Part shown: positions 17,470 through 26,214 of the stretch, piece after piece
Position numbering within the stretch: position 1 is the stretch's first letter
Layout of the letters: every line of letters begins with the position of its first letter
Assembly: GCA_030066245.1 (NCBI GenBank)
Contig: JASJBY010000006.1
Span: forward strand, 1-29,758
DNA length: 29,758 nt
Reading direction: 5' to 3'
DNA from: Gammaproteobacteria bacterium
Lineage (GTDB): Bacteria > Pseudomonadota > Gammaproteobacteria > JAABTG01
The notes under the pieces: model-generated
What the model was told of the DNA's origin: nothing
The model's database searches: none
The model's input: the letters and a program-made list of their open reading frames with translations, nothing else
Program-made: the position numbers and the translations under genes

Positions 17470-18438
17470 TCACGGGGCTTCTCGCTGTTTACTGCCGGCC
17501 TTCAGAAACCGCTTGAGCCGCTTTGCGACGCTATACCGCGACCGCACGTATGAGGCCACCTCGGCATCCAGCTTCCGCATGCGCCTAAGATAAGCCCTGT
17601 AGCCAGCTCTGTCGCCGGAGCTGAACAGAGCAAAGGCGTCCATTTGCGCCCGCTTCAGCAACATCTTATGCCGCCAATCGTCAATCACACCCGACTCGAA
17701 AAATCCCCCTGCGCATGCGTGTTCGTACGGGCCGAGGACAACCTCCAGGTTTGCGATGCGGTCTTTCGCTCTCGCCCTGCTGACGGTATTCGCTCCATGC
17801 AGCCGCCACACGGCCACCACGTCGGGAACGAAACCGACCCAGTTACCGAGCATGAGCCGAAACAGTGATTCCCAATCAGAGCTCTCGATGTCGCACCGGT
17901 AAAAATCAAGGGCCAGTGCGTCTGCACGCCGGTATATGGTGGCTGCGTGGTAGGGGAGCACTTCGTCGCGAGGCAAGCTGAGGAAGACGTCCCTCCCGTC
18001 TCTGGTCGCTGGCTGGTCCTTGTTCGCTTCGCAGAGTATAAGCTCGCCACTGGGTTGATGCAGTTCCTGCAGGCGCCCAATGACGAGCGCCACGCGCGGG
18101 TCACGACTAGCGATGTCCATCGCCTTGGACACGAAGCCATCGTCACAGAGGTAGTCGTCGCCATCAAGGTTGAGCACCCAGTCACCCCTGGCGTGTCCCT
18201 TCAGCGACGCACGGTAATTGCCTATTCGACCTAGATTTCTCTTGTTGCGGAAAAGCCGAAAACGCGGATTGGACTGGTATTCTCTCAATGCTTCGACAGT
18301 GCCATCCGTGGAGGCATCGTCCACCGCGATTACCTCAAGCTCCGGCCAATTCTGGGCCAGTGCGCTCTCGACGGCTCGCTGGACGAAGCCGGCTTGGTTA
18401 TAGGTGGGAACCATTATCGAGACGGTGGACGCACCCAT
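17470..18438 (-). CDS. family 2 glycosyltransferase (322 aa)
   Basis: Inverting GT-A sugar transferase, cytoplasmic or membrane-associated. The N-terminus TVSIMVPTYNQAGFVQRAVE is the classic GT2 start, followed by VIAVDDASTDGT with the nucleotide-binding Asp pair at 40-41 and LNLDGDDYL with the metal-binding Asp-x-Asp at 92-95. A probable catalytic acidic region is IESSDWESLFRLM near 185-200. The C-terminal third is helical and basic (YSVAKRLKRFLKAG), likely touching the membrane. The start ATG 18438 lies 3 bases after the methyltransferase stop, so the two genes form an operon and may act on the same sugar chain. Donor and acceptor are unknown. Confidence 0.92.
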   Translation of the reverse strand: MGASTVSIMVPTYNQAGFVQRAVESALAQNWPELEVIAVDDASTDGTVEALREYQSNPRFRLFRNKRNLGRIGNYRASLKGHARGDWVLNLDGDDYLCDDGFVSKAMDIASRDPRVALVIGRLQELHQPSGELILCEANKDQPATRDGRDVFLSLPRDEVLPYHAATIYRRADALALDFYRCDIESSDWESLFRLMLGNWVGFVPDVVAVWRLHGANTVSRARAKDRIANLEVVLGPYEHACAGGFFESGVIDDWRHKMLLKRAQMDAFALFSSGDRAGYRAYLRRMRKLDAEVASYVRSRYSVAKRLKRFLKAGSKQREAP

Positions 18439-18441
18439 TCC

Positions 18442-19047
18442 TTACGGTTTCAGCAGCTCAACCCGTATCTCGTAGGGGGGAATGATGTAGCCAAGGTTCT
18501 CTTCGTAGAACTCTTGCATCCAGGGACGATAATTGACGACAGCCTCCAGGTACTTGCGCAGTTTGTTACGCCAAGGAAACGGTGACTTGAACACCAGCCG
18601 GATGGAATCGATCGTGAAGTCCAGCTCATTGTAGTACGAAGGGACTTCCCGCTTGAACGGCCGGCTCGTCTGACTGAAGTAGTGGAAGGTGTAGAGTCCG
18701 AAAAAAGCCCTGTGCGTATAGTCAGAGTAGAAATAGGGGTTGCCGAAGTGCGGCACCACGTGAACTGCGCGCCCGCCCGATTTGAGCACACGGTACGTCT
18801 CCCCCATGAACGTGGCCAGGTCGGCCACATGCTCCAGAAAGTGCGACGACCGAACCTCGTCCACACTTGAGTCTCCTAGCGGGATGCCGTCATCAAGGTC
18901 CGCAACAATGTCGATCCCCGCCAGGTCCACGCAATCCAAGGTCACCGAGTCCTCGAATTCCCGATTGGGTCCGCAGCCCAATTCCACGCGCACAAATGAG
19001 AGCGTCGCAAGCCGCTCCTTGATGCCCTCTTTGAAAACTGGTCGCAT
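18442..19047 (-). CDS. class I SAM-dependent methyltransferase (201 aa)
   Basis: Predicted to methylate a sugar or other part of the surface glycan. Start ATG 19047 is chosen because GGAAGG lies about 7 bases upstream and the frame before it (to 19158) has no homology. Motif I is VELGCGPN at residues about 21-28, followed by an acidic loop with TLDCVDLAGIDIVADLDDG, then the motif SSHFLEHVADLATFMGETYR and VLKSGGRAVHVVPHFG typical of this Methyltransf_11-like group. The rest is rich in Tyr/Phe/His (YFYSDYTHRAFFGLYTFHYF), a substrate-binding cap. It precedes the GT2 gene with only 3 bases between, so it heads a two-gene operon. The methylated atom is not predictable. Confidence 0.88.
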   Translation of the reverse strand: MRPVFKEGIKERLATLSFVRVELGCGPNREFEDSVTLDCVDLAGIDIVADLDDGIPLGDSSVDEVRSSHFLEHVADLATFMGETYRVLKSGGRAVHVVPHFGNPYFYSDYTHRAFFGLYTFHYFSQTSRPFKREVPSYYNELDFTIDSIRLVFKSPFPWRNKLRKYLEAVVNYRPWMQEFYEENLGYIIPPYEIRVELLKP

Positions 19048-19646
19048 ATTACTGCCTTCCTGAAACGAACAGCACAACTGCTTCTCGCCTGTCGCGCTAA
19101 CGGTCCCGTGTCCCAAAGGCGCCGCCCCTTGAAACGCCACAAGCCGCGTGCCGGGCATGCGAGGGAGGCATCCGGTCCGTCACAGGCGCGAGCTTAAGCG
19201 GCCCCTGACTGTCAAGACTTGTTCCAGGCTTCGCACAACGGCCTAATCATGTAATGACTTGCGCGTCCGAGCTTTCACGACTTCGCACACTTGAGAACCA
19301 ACCCGTGAACCTTCCTTACCTTCACTGACCCTTGTCATATCAGAAGGTAGCGCGCATCCCAGTCGAAGCGTACCTTTTCAGGCCGTATCGACTCGGCATA
19401 GCGCAGCAAAAGAAAAAGAGATCACTGAATATGGTTCTCAATCTCCGAGCGGCGAGAAGGGAAACCTGACCGTTCGCAAGGGGAGGCGTCGCTTGGCAAA
19501 CCGGATTCTACGATTTATCTGCGTGCGTTTTCAAAGCGAGGAAGGCCAGGACAGTCCCTGAAATTTCCCTCGCGCGGCGCCACATAGTAATGATTGGGCT
19601 TGGAATCGGTCAAGCCTACGCCGCTTTCAGGAGCGCAAGACGGAGA
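19048..19646. other. 600-base intergenic stretch
   Basis: Between the asparagine synthetase stop and the methyltransferase start, both minus strand. It should hold the promoter of the methyltransferase-GT2 operon. I see no gene, RNA, terminator with T-run, or repeat. The A-rich run AAAAGAAAAAGAG near 19408-19420 may be a curved or UP-like element. Confidence 0.4.
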
Positions 19647-21683
19647 CTAAGCCCGGCGACATGTTGACAACTGTGACACTACGCGGCTCGACCTGTCAGC
19701 CAAGCCGGTAACCGGTCGCGACCAGTACTCGTGCCACGCTTGAAACATGAGCACGCTCCAGAGAAGGAATGTATGCTCCTTCTTGCCCGCGATGTGTTGA
19801 TTCCAGATGCGCCGGACCGTTTCCGGCACCAGGAAACCCTCCATGCGCAACCGTCCTTCGTCGAGCAAAGCTTCTCCCCAGTCCCGCAACGGTCCCCGCA
19901 GCCAATCCTCTACCGGCAAGCCAAACCCCTGCTTCGGTCGCTCGAACATCGCTTCAGGCAGGTAACGGGCAAGGACGCGCCGCAAAGCCGCCTTTCCCCC
20001 TTCCGGGCCAAGGCGGCCGGCCGGAGGGAGACTCCAGGCGAATGCGACAACGGCGGGATCCAGCATCGGGCAGCGCACCTCCAGGCTCGTTCCCATGCTG
20101 GCCCGATCAACCTTCACCAACACGTCATCCGCCATGTAGGTAATGAAATCCAGGTGCTGCATGGCTAACAGCGGGTCGACGGACTCGGCCCAAGCCTGCT
20201 GTTGCGTCAAAAGACATTCGCTCTGTCCAGCGCCGATGACGAAGGCATCGGACCGGAAAAACCGGTCCCGATGGCGCCCGTAAAGGTCGGCGGGACCAAG
20301 GCAAGTCAGGGGTGAAACCCGCTTCTCCATTTTGCGCAGAAGTTTCAACAGCTTTTTTCGAACAACGTCAAAGGGAGCACTGCCCTCTCTCCGCAGACGG
20401 TCCTGCCCCCATGCGGCGACTTGGTGCAAGCTCGTTGCCATTGGCTGACGCAACGACGGCGGAAGGAGCGCCCATTGATGCTGGGCGTCGGTCCACTGGC
20501 CGAGAATGGAGGGATACGAATTGTATCCGGCGAACAGTTCATCGCCGCCGTCCCCCGACAGTGACACCGTCACCTGCCGTCGAGCCAGGGATGCAACGAG
20601 AAAGGTGGGAACCTGGGAGTAGTCTCCCAGAGGCTCGTCGTACAAGGTCGGCAGTTCAGGGATCACGGCCATGCAATCGGCCGGTGATACGTACAGATCG
20701 GTATGATCCGTGCCGAGATGCTTGGCTGTGGCTCGGGCGAACTCTGCTTCGTCGTACGCCTTGTCGTCGAACCCAATGGTGAACGTTTTGATCGGGCGTG
20801 GGCTCTGGGCCTGCATCAGCGCGACGACAACACTCGAGTCGATTCCGCCGGAGAGGAAAGCGCCGACGTTCACGTCTGCAACCATTCGCAGTGCCACTGC
20901 TTGGCGCAGCACCCGGTCAAGTTCCCCGGTGATCTCCTCCAGGCTCAGGTCAAGCGGAGACCGCGAGCCCGCTTCGGCAACCTCTCGGGCAGACCAGTAG
21001 GCTTTCGGGCGCTGCAGGTGCGGATCGTCCCCCGTCACCTGCAGATAGCTCGCAGCCGGGAGCTGACGAATACCGCGAAAAATCGTGTGCGGCGCCGGCA
21101 TCCAGGAATAACGCATGTACAGACCAAGTGCGTTGCGGTCGATATCCGGTATGAAGGCAGGATGCTTGCGCAGCGCCTTCAACTCGGAACCGAAGAGAAA
21201 CGTCCTGCCGCACCGGCCGTAGTAAAGTGGTTTCTTGCCGGCCCGATCACGGGCCAAGGTCAAAGTGCGCTCTCCGCGATCCCAGACCGCAAGCGCAAAC
21301 ATCCCGTTGGCCCGGCGGAGCGTATTTGCCAGGCCCCAGTGGACGATGCCGGCGAGCAGCACTTCTGTGTCCGAGTGGCCCTTGAAAGGATACCCCGCCG
21401 CCTCTAGGTCCGCGCGCATGGGCCCGTGGTTATACACTTCGCCGTTATAAGTCAGCACGAAGCGGCCATCAGCGGAGACCATGGGCTGGTGACCAAGGGG
21501 TGTGAGATCGATGATCGAAAGACGCCGGTGGCCGAGCGCTATTCCCGCTTCCGCGTCTACCCACACACCTTGGTCATCCGGGCCACGATGTTGCAGTGCG
21601 TCGGCCATGGCAACCGCGGTGTGCCGCAGCCAGTCTCCCGATCGGCTCTGCTGTACTGTCAGGAAGCCCGTAATGCCGCACAT
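19647..21683 (-). CDS. asnB: asparagine synthase (glutamine-hydrolysing) family, AsnB type (678 aa)
   Basis: Uses glutamine ammonia and ATP to amidate a carboxylate. The N-terminal Ntn glutaminase domain begins with the nucleophile Cys2 (MCGITGF) and includes LQHRGPDDQG, RLSIIDL, TYNGEVYN and GHSDTEVLL. The synthetase domain has the pyrophosphate loop LSGGIDSS (Ser278 onward) and SLSGDGGDELFAGYN, so both activities look intact. It is about 50 residues longer than typical AsnB; the extra is spread through the C-terminal half and tail. In glycan loci such enzymes often amidate uronic acids or other acidic sugars rather than aspartate; this is inference from context. It lies 41 bases downstream of the GT4 gene, so the two are probably co-transcribed. 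Confidence 0.92.
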   Translation of the reverse strand: MCGITGFLTVQQSRSGDWLRHTAVAMADALQHRGPDDQGVWVDAEAGIALGHRRLSIIDLTPLGHQPMVSADGRFVLTYNGEVYNHGPMRADLEAAGYPFKGHSDTEVLLAGIVHWGLANTLRRANGMFALAVWDRGERTLTLARDRAGKKPLYYGRCGRTFLFGSELKALRKHPAFIPDIDRNALGLYMRYSWMPAPHTIFRGIRQLPAASYLQVTGDDPHLQRPKAYWSAREVAEAGSRSPLDLSLEEITGELDRVLRQAVALRMVADVNVGAFLSGGIDSSVVVALMQAQSPRPIKTFTIGFDDKAYDEAEFARATAKHLGTDHTDLYVSPADCMAVIPELPTLYDEPLGDYSQVPTFLVASLARRQVTVSLSGDGGDELFAGYNSYPSILGQWTDAQHQWALLPPSLRQPMATSLHQVAAWGQDRLRREGSAPFDVVRKKLLKLLRKMEKRVSPLTCLGPADLYGRHRDRFFRSDAFVIGAGQSECLLTQQQAWAESVDPLLAMQHLDFITYMADDVLVKVDRASMGTSLEVRCPMLDPAVVAFAWSLPPAGRLGPEGGKAALRRVLARYLPEAMFERPKQGFGLPVEDWLRGPLRDWGEALLDEGRLRMEGFLVPETVRRIWNQHIAGKKEHTFLLWSVLMFQAWHEYWSRPVTGLADRSSRVVSQLSTCRRA

Positions 21684-21724
21684 CGCTTCTGTCCGTTTGG
21701 AGCTATACTACGCGCCTGTCCGGT

Positions 21725-23041
21725 TTACCCGGTCATTGCCGCGCACTCGCCTTGATCGGTGCCGACAGAGGCGGTATTTCCAAGCAACAAGCTGAGGTAG
21801 CCGTCCACCGCGTTCTCGACGGAGAACGTCGCACCTCGGGCACGCAACGCCTCGCGCGCCAGCGGGCGGTCCAGCGTTCTGATCATCGCGTCGGCCATTG
21901 CGCGGTCATCCCCGATCGGTACAAGCGGGCCGTAACGGCCGTCTTCGAGAATCTCCCTGGGGCCGCTGGGGCAGTCGGTGCTCACCACCGGGCACCCGCA
22001 GGCAAGCGCCTGGACCAGTACCCCGGGCAGGCCTTCGTAAATGGAGGAGAGAACTAACAGGGAGGCCCCAGCCATGTAGGCGAACGGATTGGCTACAAAC
22101 CCAGGAAAAAAAACATCCTTGGCGATGCCAAGCGCCTCCGCAAGCCGATGGACCTCCTGGACATAATCCGTGCAACCATGACCCGCCGCCCCGAGAATGA
22201 CCAGCCGCACCTCCCGCTCCAAACGCACCATCGAGAAGGCGCTTAGCAGGGTCAGGTAGTCCTTTTGCGGGTCGATCCGACCTGCGGCGAGCACTACAGG
22301 CGGTGCGTCCGGCGCAAACCACGGGTGATCCAGCGACTCTTTGGCTAAAGCGAGGCTATCCGAGCCGATGACGGGATTATAAACGGTAGCAATCTGCTCC
22401 CGCGGTATCCTGGCGAAGGTAGCCAAGTCGTCGGCCACACCGTTGGAGACGGCCACGATGGCGTCCGCGGACAGATAGCCGAATCGCAATAGGCCGTGCA
22501 GGTGTGGATGAGCCCACGGACCCTGATCGTCGGCGCGCCGACTTGGCTGTACCCGTTCGCTGATAACCACACGGGTGTTTACGCGAGCGCTGCATCGTGC
22601 GAGCGCGGCGATAAGGTTGTATCGAGGCTCTGCGGCGAGCACGGCGTCCGGCCGTTTCTTACGTAGGTATTTGGTAAATGCCGGCAGCTCAATAAACCGC
22701 TGAAATGGGCGCAGCTTCCGTAAATTTCTGTTGAAGATGAAAGGCCAAGTGACCCTGCCAGCGCGGAACATGTGCACACGCGCCGCCCCCAACTGTTTTC
22801 TCTTCCGTTTCTGGCCGATTTCATAAACGTTGGCGCCCGTTGGAATAGAATCCGTCAGTTCCCCCTGGCGCCGGCCGACGACAATATCGACGGAATACCC
22901 CCGGTCCATCATGCCCGCCGCAAGGCGCAACATACTTCGCTCCATGCCACCGCCAGCCAGACCAGCAAAGAGCAAAGAGATCCGCGACTTATGTCCCGCC
23001 GACGAGAAGCCGGAAATCGGCAACGATCTCCTTCGAATCAC
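21725..23041 (-). CDS. family 4 glycosyltransferase (about 432-438 aa)
   Basis: Retaining GT-B sugar transferase. The N-domain begins ISLLFAGLAGGGMERSMLRL near residues 20-40, the usual GG-E-R motif. The C-domain has VVLAAGRIDPQKDYLTLLSA, VILGAAGHG, VFFPGFVANPFAYM and SSIYEGLPGVLVQALACGCP. In the E-x7-E sugar-phosphate motif the second Glu is Gln here (YEGLPGVLVQA), a variation seen in a subset of GT4 enzymes. The start is uncertain: the longest frame opens at GTG 23041, but AAGGAG just before a TTG at 23023 suggests that TTG may be the true start. It is followed 41 bases later by the AsnB-type gene. Confidence 0.9.
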   Translation of the reverse strand: MIRRRSLPISGFSSAGHKSRISLLFAGLAGGGMERSMLRLAAGMMDRGYSVDIVVGRRQGELTDSIPTGANVYEIGQKRKRKQLGAARVHMFRAGRVTWPFIFNRNLRKLRPFQRFIELPAFTKYLRKKRPDAVLAAEPRYNLIAALARCSARVNTRVVISERVQPSRRADDQGPWAHPHLHGLLRFGYLSADAIVAVSNGVADDLATFARIPREQIATVYNPVIGSDSLALAKESLDHPWFAPDAPPVVLAAGRIDPQKDYLTLLSAFSMVRLEREVRLVILGAAGHGCTDYVQEVHRLAEALGIAKDVFFPGFVANPFAYMAGASLLVLSSIYEGLPGVLVQALACGCPVVSTDCPSGPREILEDGRYGPLVPIGDDRAMADAMIRTLDRPLAREALRARGATFSVENAVDGYLSLLLGNTASVGTDQGECAAMTG

Positions 23042-23276
23042 TTTATCCCGGGAGCTCTACAATCTATAACTTGTGCTCGAAGCCCCGTAGTAAGAGGCAC
23101 AGAACGTCAGCCTGCTGAGAAGGCGGCCTAATGCGTCGCCCCAACTTCCGCGTTTCCTGGTAAGTGGTGGCGTCGTTAACAGGCTATCTGGAACGCTCCA
23201 AACGGCGTTCCAACTGTCCAGACATTGGCATGCATCGGCATGCATCTTACGCTTCTCCGCGACTCGATTCGTCTTA
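23042..23276. promoter_or_regulatory. region between exporter 2 and the GT4 gene
   Basis: 235 bases on the leader side of the GT4-asnB pair. Minus-strand TTATAG near 23066-23071 could be a -10 box with a poor -35. A perfect 10-base tandem duplication is at 23227-23246. Confidence 0.3.
23227..23246. repeat. two tandem copies of GGCATGCATC
   Basis: The 10-base unit occurs twice without a gap, 30 bases beyond the stop codon of the second ABC exporter. Each unit contains the palindrome GCATGC. It may be a simple duplication or a small binding site. Confidence 0.6.
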
Positions 23277-25037
23277 CTACTTCCTGAGCAATAGTCCCTC
23301 GCCCCGTGCAGAACTCGTTCCATCAGCTTCTTCAGTGTTGCCATTTGCGACGAGGTCCAGCATTCTTGCTCGGCCGTCGACCACCTCGTAAACTGAATCA
23401 GCAATGTCAAGAAAAGCCGGGCGATGGGTGATTGCCAAGACAGCACGGTCTTTCGACAGACGCTTTACGTTGGCGCACATCATAAGCTCCGTTTCCGGAT
23501 CGAGCGCACTTGTCACCTCGTCGAGTACGAGAAGACGTGGGTTAGTGACGATGGCCCTGGCCAAGGCGATGCGCTGGCGTTGCCCGCCTGACAGGCGCGA
23601 ACCGGCATCGCCCACGACCGTGAAAATGCCGTCCGGAAGTTTGCTGACGAATTCCATGGCGCCAGCCATCGCTAACGCCCGTTCTACATCATCAGTCTCA
23701 ACAGAGGGCTCTCCGAGCTGTATATTGGCAAAAATGGTATCGTGGAACAGGACAAGCTCCTGGGGTACGTAGCCTATGAGTTTGCGCCAATTCTCCAATT
23801 CAATTTCATCGAGGGGCACATCGTCGATCATCACTCGTCCGCCCTGAGGCCTGTGCAAACCCAATATGAGGTCCGAGATCGTCGTCTTACCGGCACCGGA
23901 CGGGCCGGTAAGCACCGTTATCTCCCCGACCGGAACCTCTACATTCACCGCGTTGAGCACTGGGCCGCGACCATAAGAAAAGGTGACGTTCTCCAATGCG
24001 CAGCTTCGAGCGAAATGAGCGGGCCGCTCACCCGGGTTGGGCTCAGCAGCCGCGTGAACCTCCCGAATGAATTCCTGCAGCTCGAGGAAAGGCGCCTCGT
24101 GCACCACGACATCCTGGTACTGGGCTTGAATCTTGCCCACACCCCTGACCGCTCGTGACAGAACGATGCCCACAACGATCAGTTCGACAACGGGAACCGT
24201 CCAGACGACAAGGGCGAGGTAGGCTCCCGTGCCAAGAAGCAAAGCCAATAGGATTTCCTGGACGCCACGCCGCGCCTCCTTGTTGATAACCTGTTTGCGG
24301 GATACGGAACGCCACTGAACCACCTTCTTCTCGAGCATTTGGAACAACATCCTATGGCGGGTCATAGCCTTCAGCGGCTTCAGATTGCCCATTATGTTCC
24401 CCCAAAGGATCGCCAGTTCTCGTTGACGCTCGTTCTCTTTTTTACCCGCTTTGCGCGACCTGCGCACGAACCAATTCAAGATTCGGGCGACGCCGAGGCC
24501 GATAGCTAATCCGACAACTGTGACCTTGAAGGAGACAACCAACGCCACGATAGTGACGACCGTCGTTTGGATGGTCAGAGCAACGAGGGCTGCCGCAGAC
24601 GAATAGGCGTCCCCCGTCGACGTCGTCAACCCGAAAAGGGCGTGGTTGGTGCGCCCCACTGTCTGACCGATATAGTAAGACCAGCGTGCGGAAATCAGTA
24701 AACTAGTGAGCTTCAATCGCAGCCGTGTGACTACTTCGGCCTGAGCGTATCCGACATATCGCGTGGCAATGAGCGATAACAAGCTGCTAAGAATGATGGC
24801 TGTGACGACCAAGATGAGTAACGGTCCGACCGTCAGGGGCAGACCAAGCGTCTCGAAGCCGTTCCGGACAAAATGAATGACGGGTGAAGAGCTATCGCTA
24901 TCGGTGGCAACCGCGAGCAGCGGTAGCACGCTCGCGAGCCCAATGCCCTGCGCAAAATTCGCAGTGACCATGCAAACGATGGCGATCCAGGGCGATACAC
25001 CCTCCGCCTTGAAGAAAATCGACCAGACAGTACGCAT
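23277..25037 (-). CDS. ABC exporter, fused membrane and ATPase domains (586 aa), copy 2
   Basis: Second MsbA/PglK-type half-transporter. The membrane domain spans about residues 1-310 with helices starting near 15-35 and 70-90. The ATPase domain has Walker A GPSGAGKTTI near 375, Q-loop YVPQEL, signature LSGGQRQR near 480, Walker B LLVLDEVTSALD near 505 with catalytic Glu, and switch His in LAITHRPAF. It shares length, RYVGYAQAE/KYIGYTSAQ, RSRKAGKK and LKPLKAM with the exporter at 15308-17062, so the two are paralogs. Because each has a complete set of ATP-site motifs, each can form a homodimer; a heterodimer cannot be excluded. The tail after residue 565 is low complexity. ATG 25037 is the start. 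The GT4 gene lies downstream on the same strand. Confidence 0.93.
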   Translation of the reverse strand: MRTVWSIFFKAEGVSPWIAIVCMVTANFAQGIGLASVLPLLAVATDSDSSSPVIHFVRNGFETLGLPLTVGPLLILVVTAIILSSLLSLIATRYVGYAQAEVVTRLRLKLTSLLISARWSYYIGQTVGRTNHALFGLTTSTGDAYSSAAALVALTIQTTVVTIVALVVSFKVTVVGLAIGLGVARILNWFVRRSRKAGKKENERQRELAILWGNIMGNLKPLKAMTRHRMLFQMLEKKVVQWRSVSRKQVINKEARRGVQEILLALLLGTGAYLALVVWTVPVVELIVVGIVLSRAVRGVGKIQAQYQDVVVHEAPFLELQEFIREVHAAAEPNPGERPAHFARSCALENVTFSYGRGPVLNAVNVEVPVGEITVLTGPSGAGKTTISDLILGLHRPQGGRVMIDDVPLDEIELENWRKLIGYVPQELVLFHDTIFANIQLGEPSVETDDVERALAMAGAMEFVSKLPDGIFTVVGDAGSRLSGGQRQRIALARAIVTNPRLLVLDEVTSALDPETELMMCANVKRLSKDRAVLAITHRPAFLDIADSVYEVVDGRARMLDLVANGNTEEADGTSSARGEGLLLRK

Positions 25038-26214
25038 AATTGAACGGTACTTAGGCCTGTAACCTCGCGGTGAGACGCTGATTATACAATTCTCGTGCCC
25101 TCAAGGTATCCGTTACCGATTTCAGGCGCCGACTTCCAGAATGGGCGCGGAGCCTCTAGCGACTGCCGTGACCACGCCGGGCTTGCAAACCTGGACACAC
25201 GCCGCTCGAGCCGCAAGCGGCGGACGTTCTGGCCGAGGAGCAGACCAAGTAGGGCGAGGGCCCCTCCAAGAAACGAAGGACGGCAGGGAGAATGAGCCAG
25301 CCAGCGCTGCTGGCGCCGAGCGGGCACGCACTGCGCACAGTCGTGCAGCCGTAACCAGAGCAACGGAATACTCCAACTGATGCTTACGTGGTGGAGGCCT
25401 CACACCCGCAGAAGTACTTGTCGGGTGAGCGCCGTGTACGAGCACCGGTACCACGTCAGGTGCGTGGCTACTCACAGAGAGGAAGCGGGCAGCCCTACCG
25501 TCCGTGAAACTGTGGCCCCTTTTCCGTTCTCTATTCGTTCTTATTCACCGCCGACCAGGCTCCAACCGGCCTCGGTTGGTCTTGATGCGCAAACTGGATG
25601 CTTGACAACATCCCGCAGGTGCGCAACCCGGCCGCTGCTGCCGGAACGCTTTGTGATCCTGAGTTGATCGGTTTGTGCTGCTTTGCGAAATCAGGCTCCT
25701 GACGCAGAAGTCCCTTCCCCGCTTACCATCTGCAGGCCCTTCTGCTAACGGGGGAGATTCGACAAATAATCGGTACCCCGGCCTGAGTCCGCTCAACCGG
25801 CAATAACCAAGGCGAAACGACTGGGATAGCGCGGCTCTGCGCTCAGCTTCCTACCAACTGGACCACATTATCGTGAAGTGGTCTAATTCGGTGGGAAACT
25901 GCCGCAAATGTCCCGGAACAGACCATGTCGGCAAATCACGCCCGAATGACTATGGGCGCGAGGTGAAAAGTAAACCTTAATCAACGGGCATGACCGCCGT
26001 CTCTGCCCATTATCGAGCTTATCAGGCGGACACATCACCAGCCTCGACCGATAGGGCTTGGCCGCGGGGGATTTTGCAAGCGTTGACAACCGAGAAGACC
26101 AGCGCAGGCTCACGGTAAACTCCCTTTTTTCGCTGGCACGATCGCACCCGCCATATCCCGCCTCGGCGAAGCCCCAAAGATTGAACAACGAGCCAAAGTC
26201 ACACAGCATCAGCC
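25038..26214. other. 1.2-kb stretch without a recognisable gene, possible decayed gene
   Basis: This divergent region between exporter 2 and the GT39 gene is far longer than a promoter region needs. Several short overlapping frames exist on both strands, none with a good ribosome site or known family. On the minus strand around 25120-25360 one frame reads FLGGALALLGLLLGQNVRRL, like the end of a membrane protein, with continuing sense in the other two frames; this may be a frameshifted remnant. A 6-bp hairpin GACCAC/GTGGTC lies at 25861-25883. No tRNA, CRISPR or insertion sequence is recognised. Confidence 0.4.

Noticed and set aside
25850..25905. tRNA-like string CCAGTTGGTAGGAAGC on the minus strand
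   Set aside because: No acceptor stem, anticodon arm or T-loop can be built around it.
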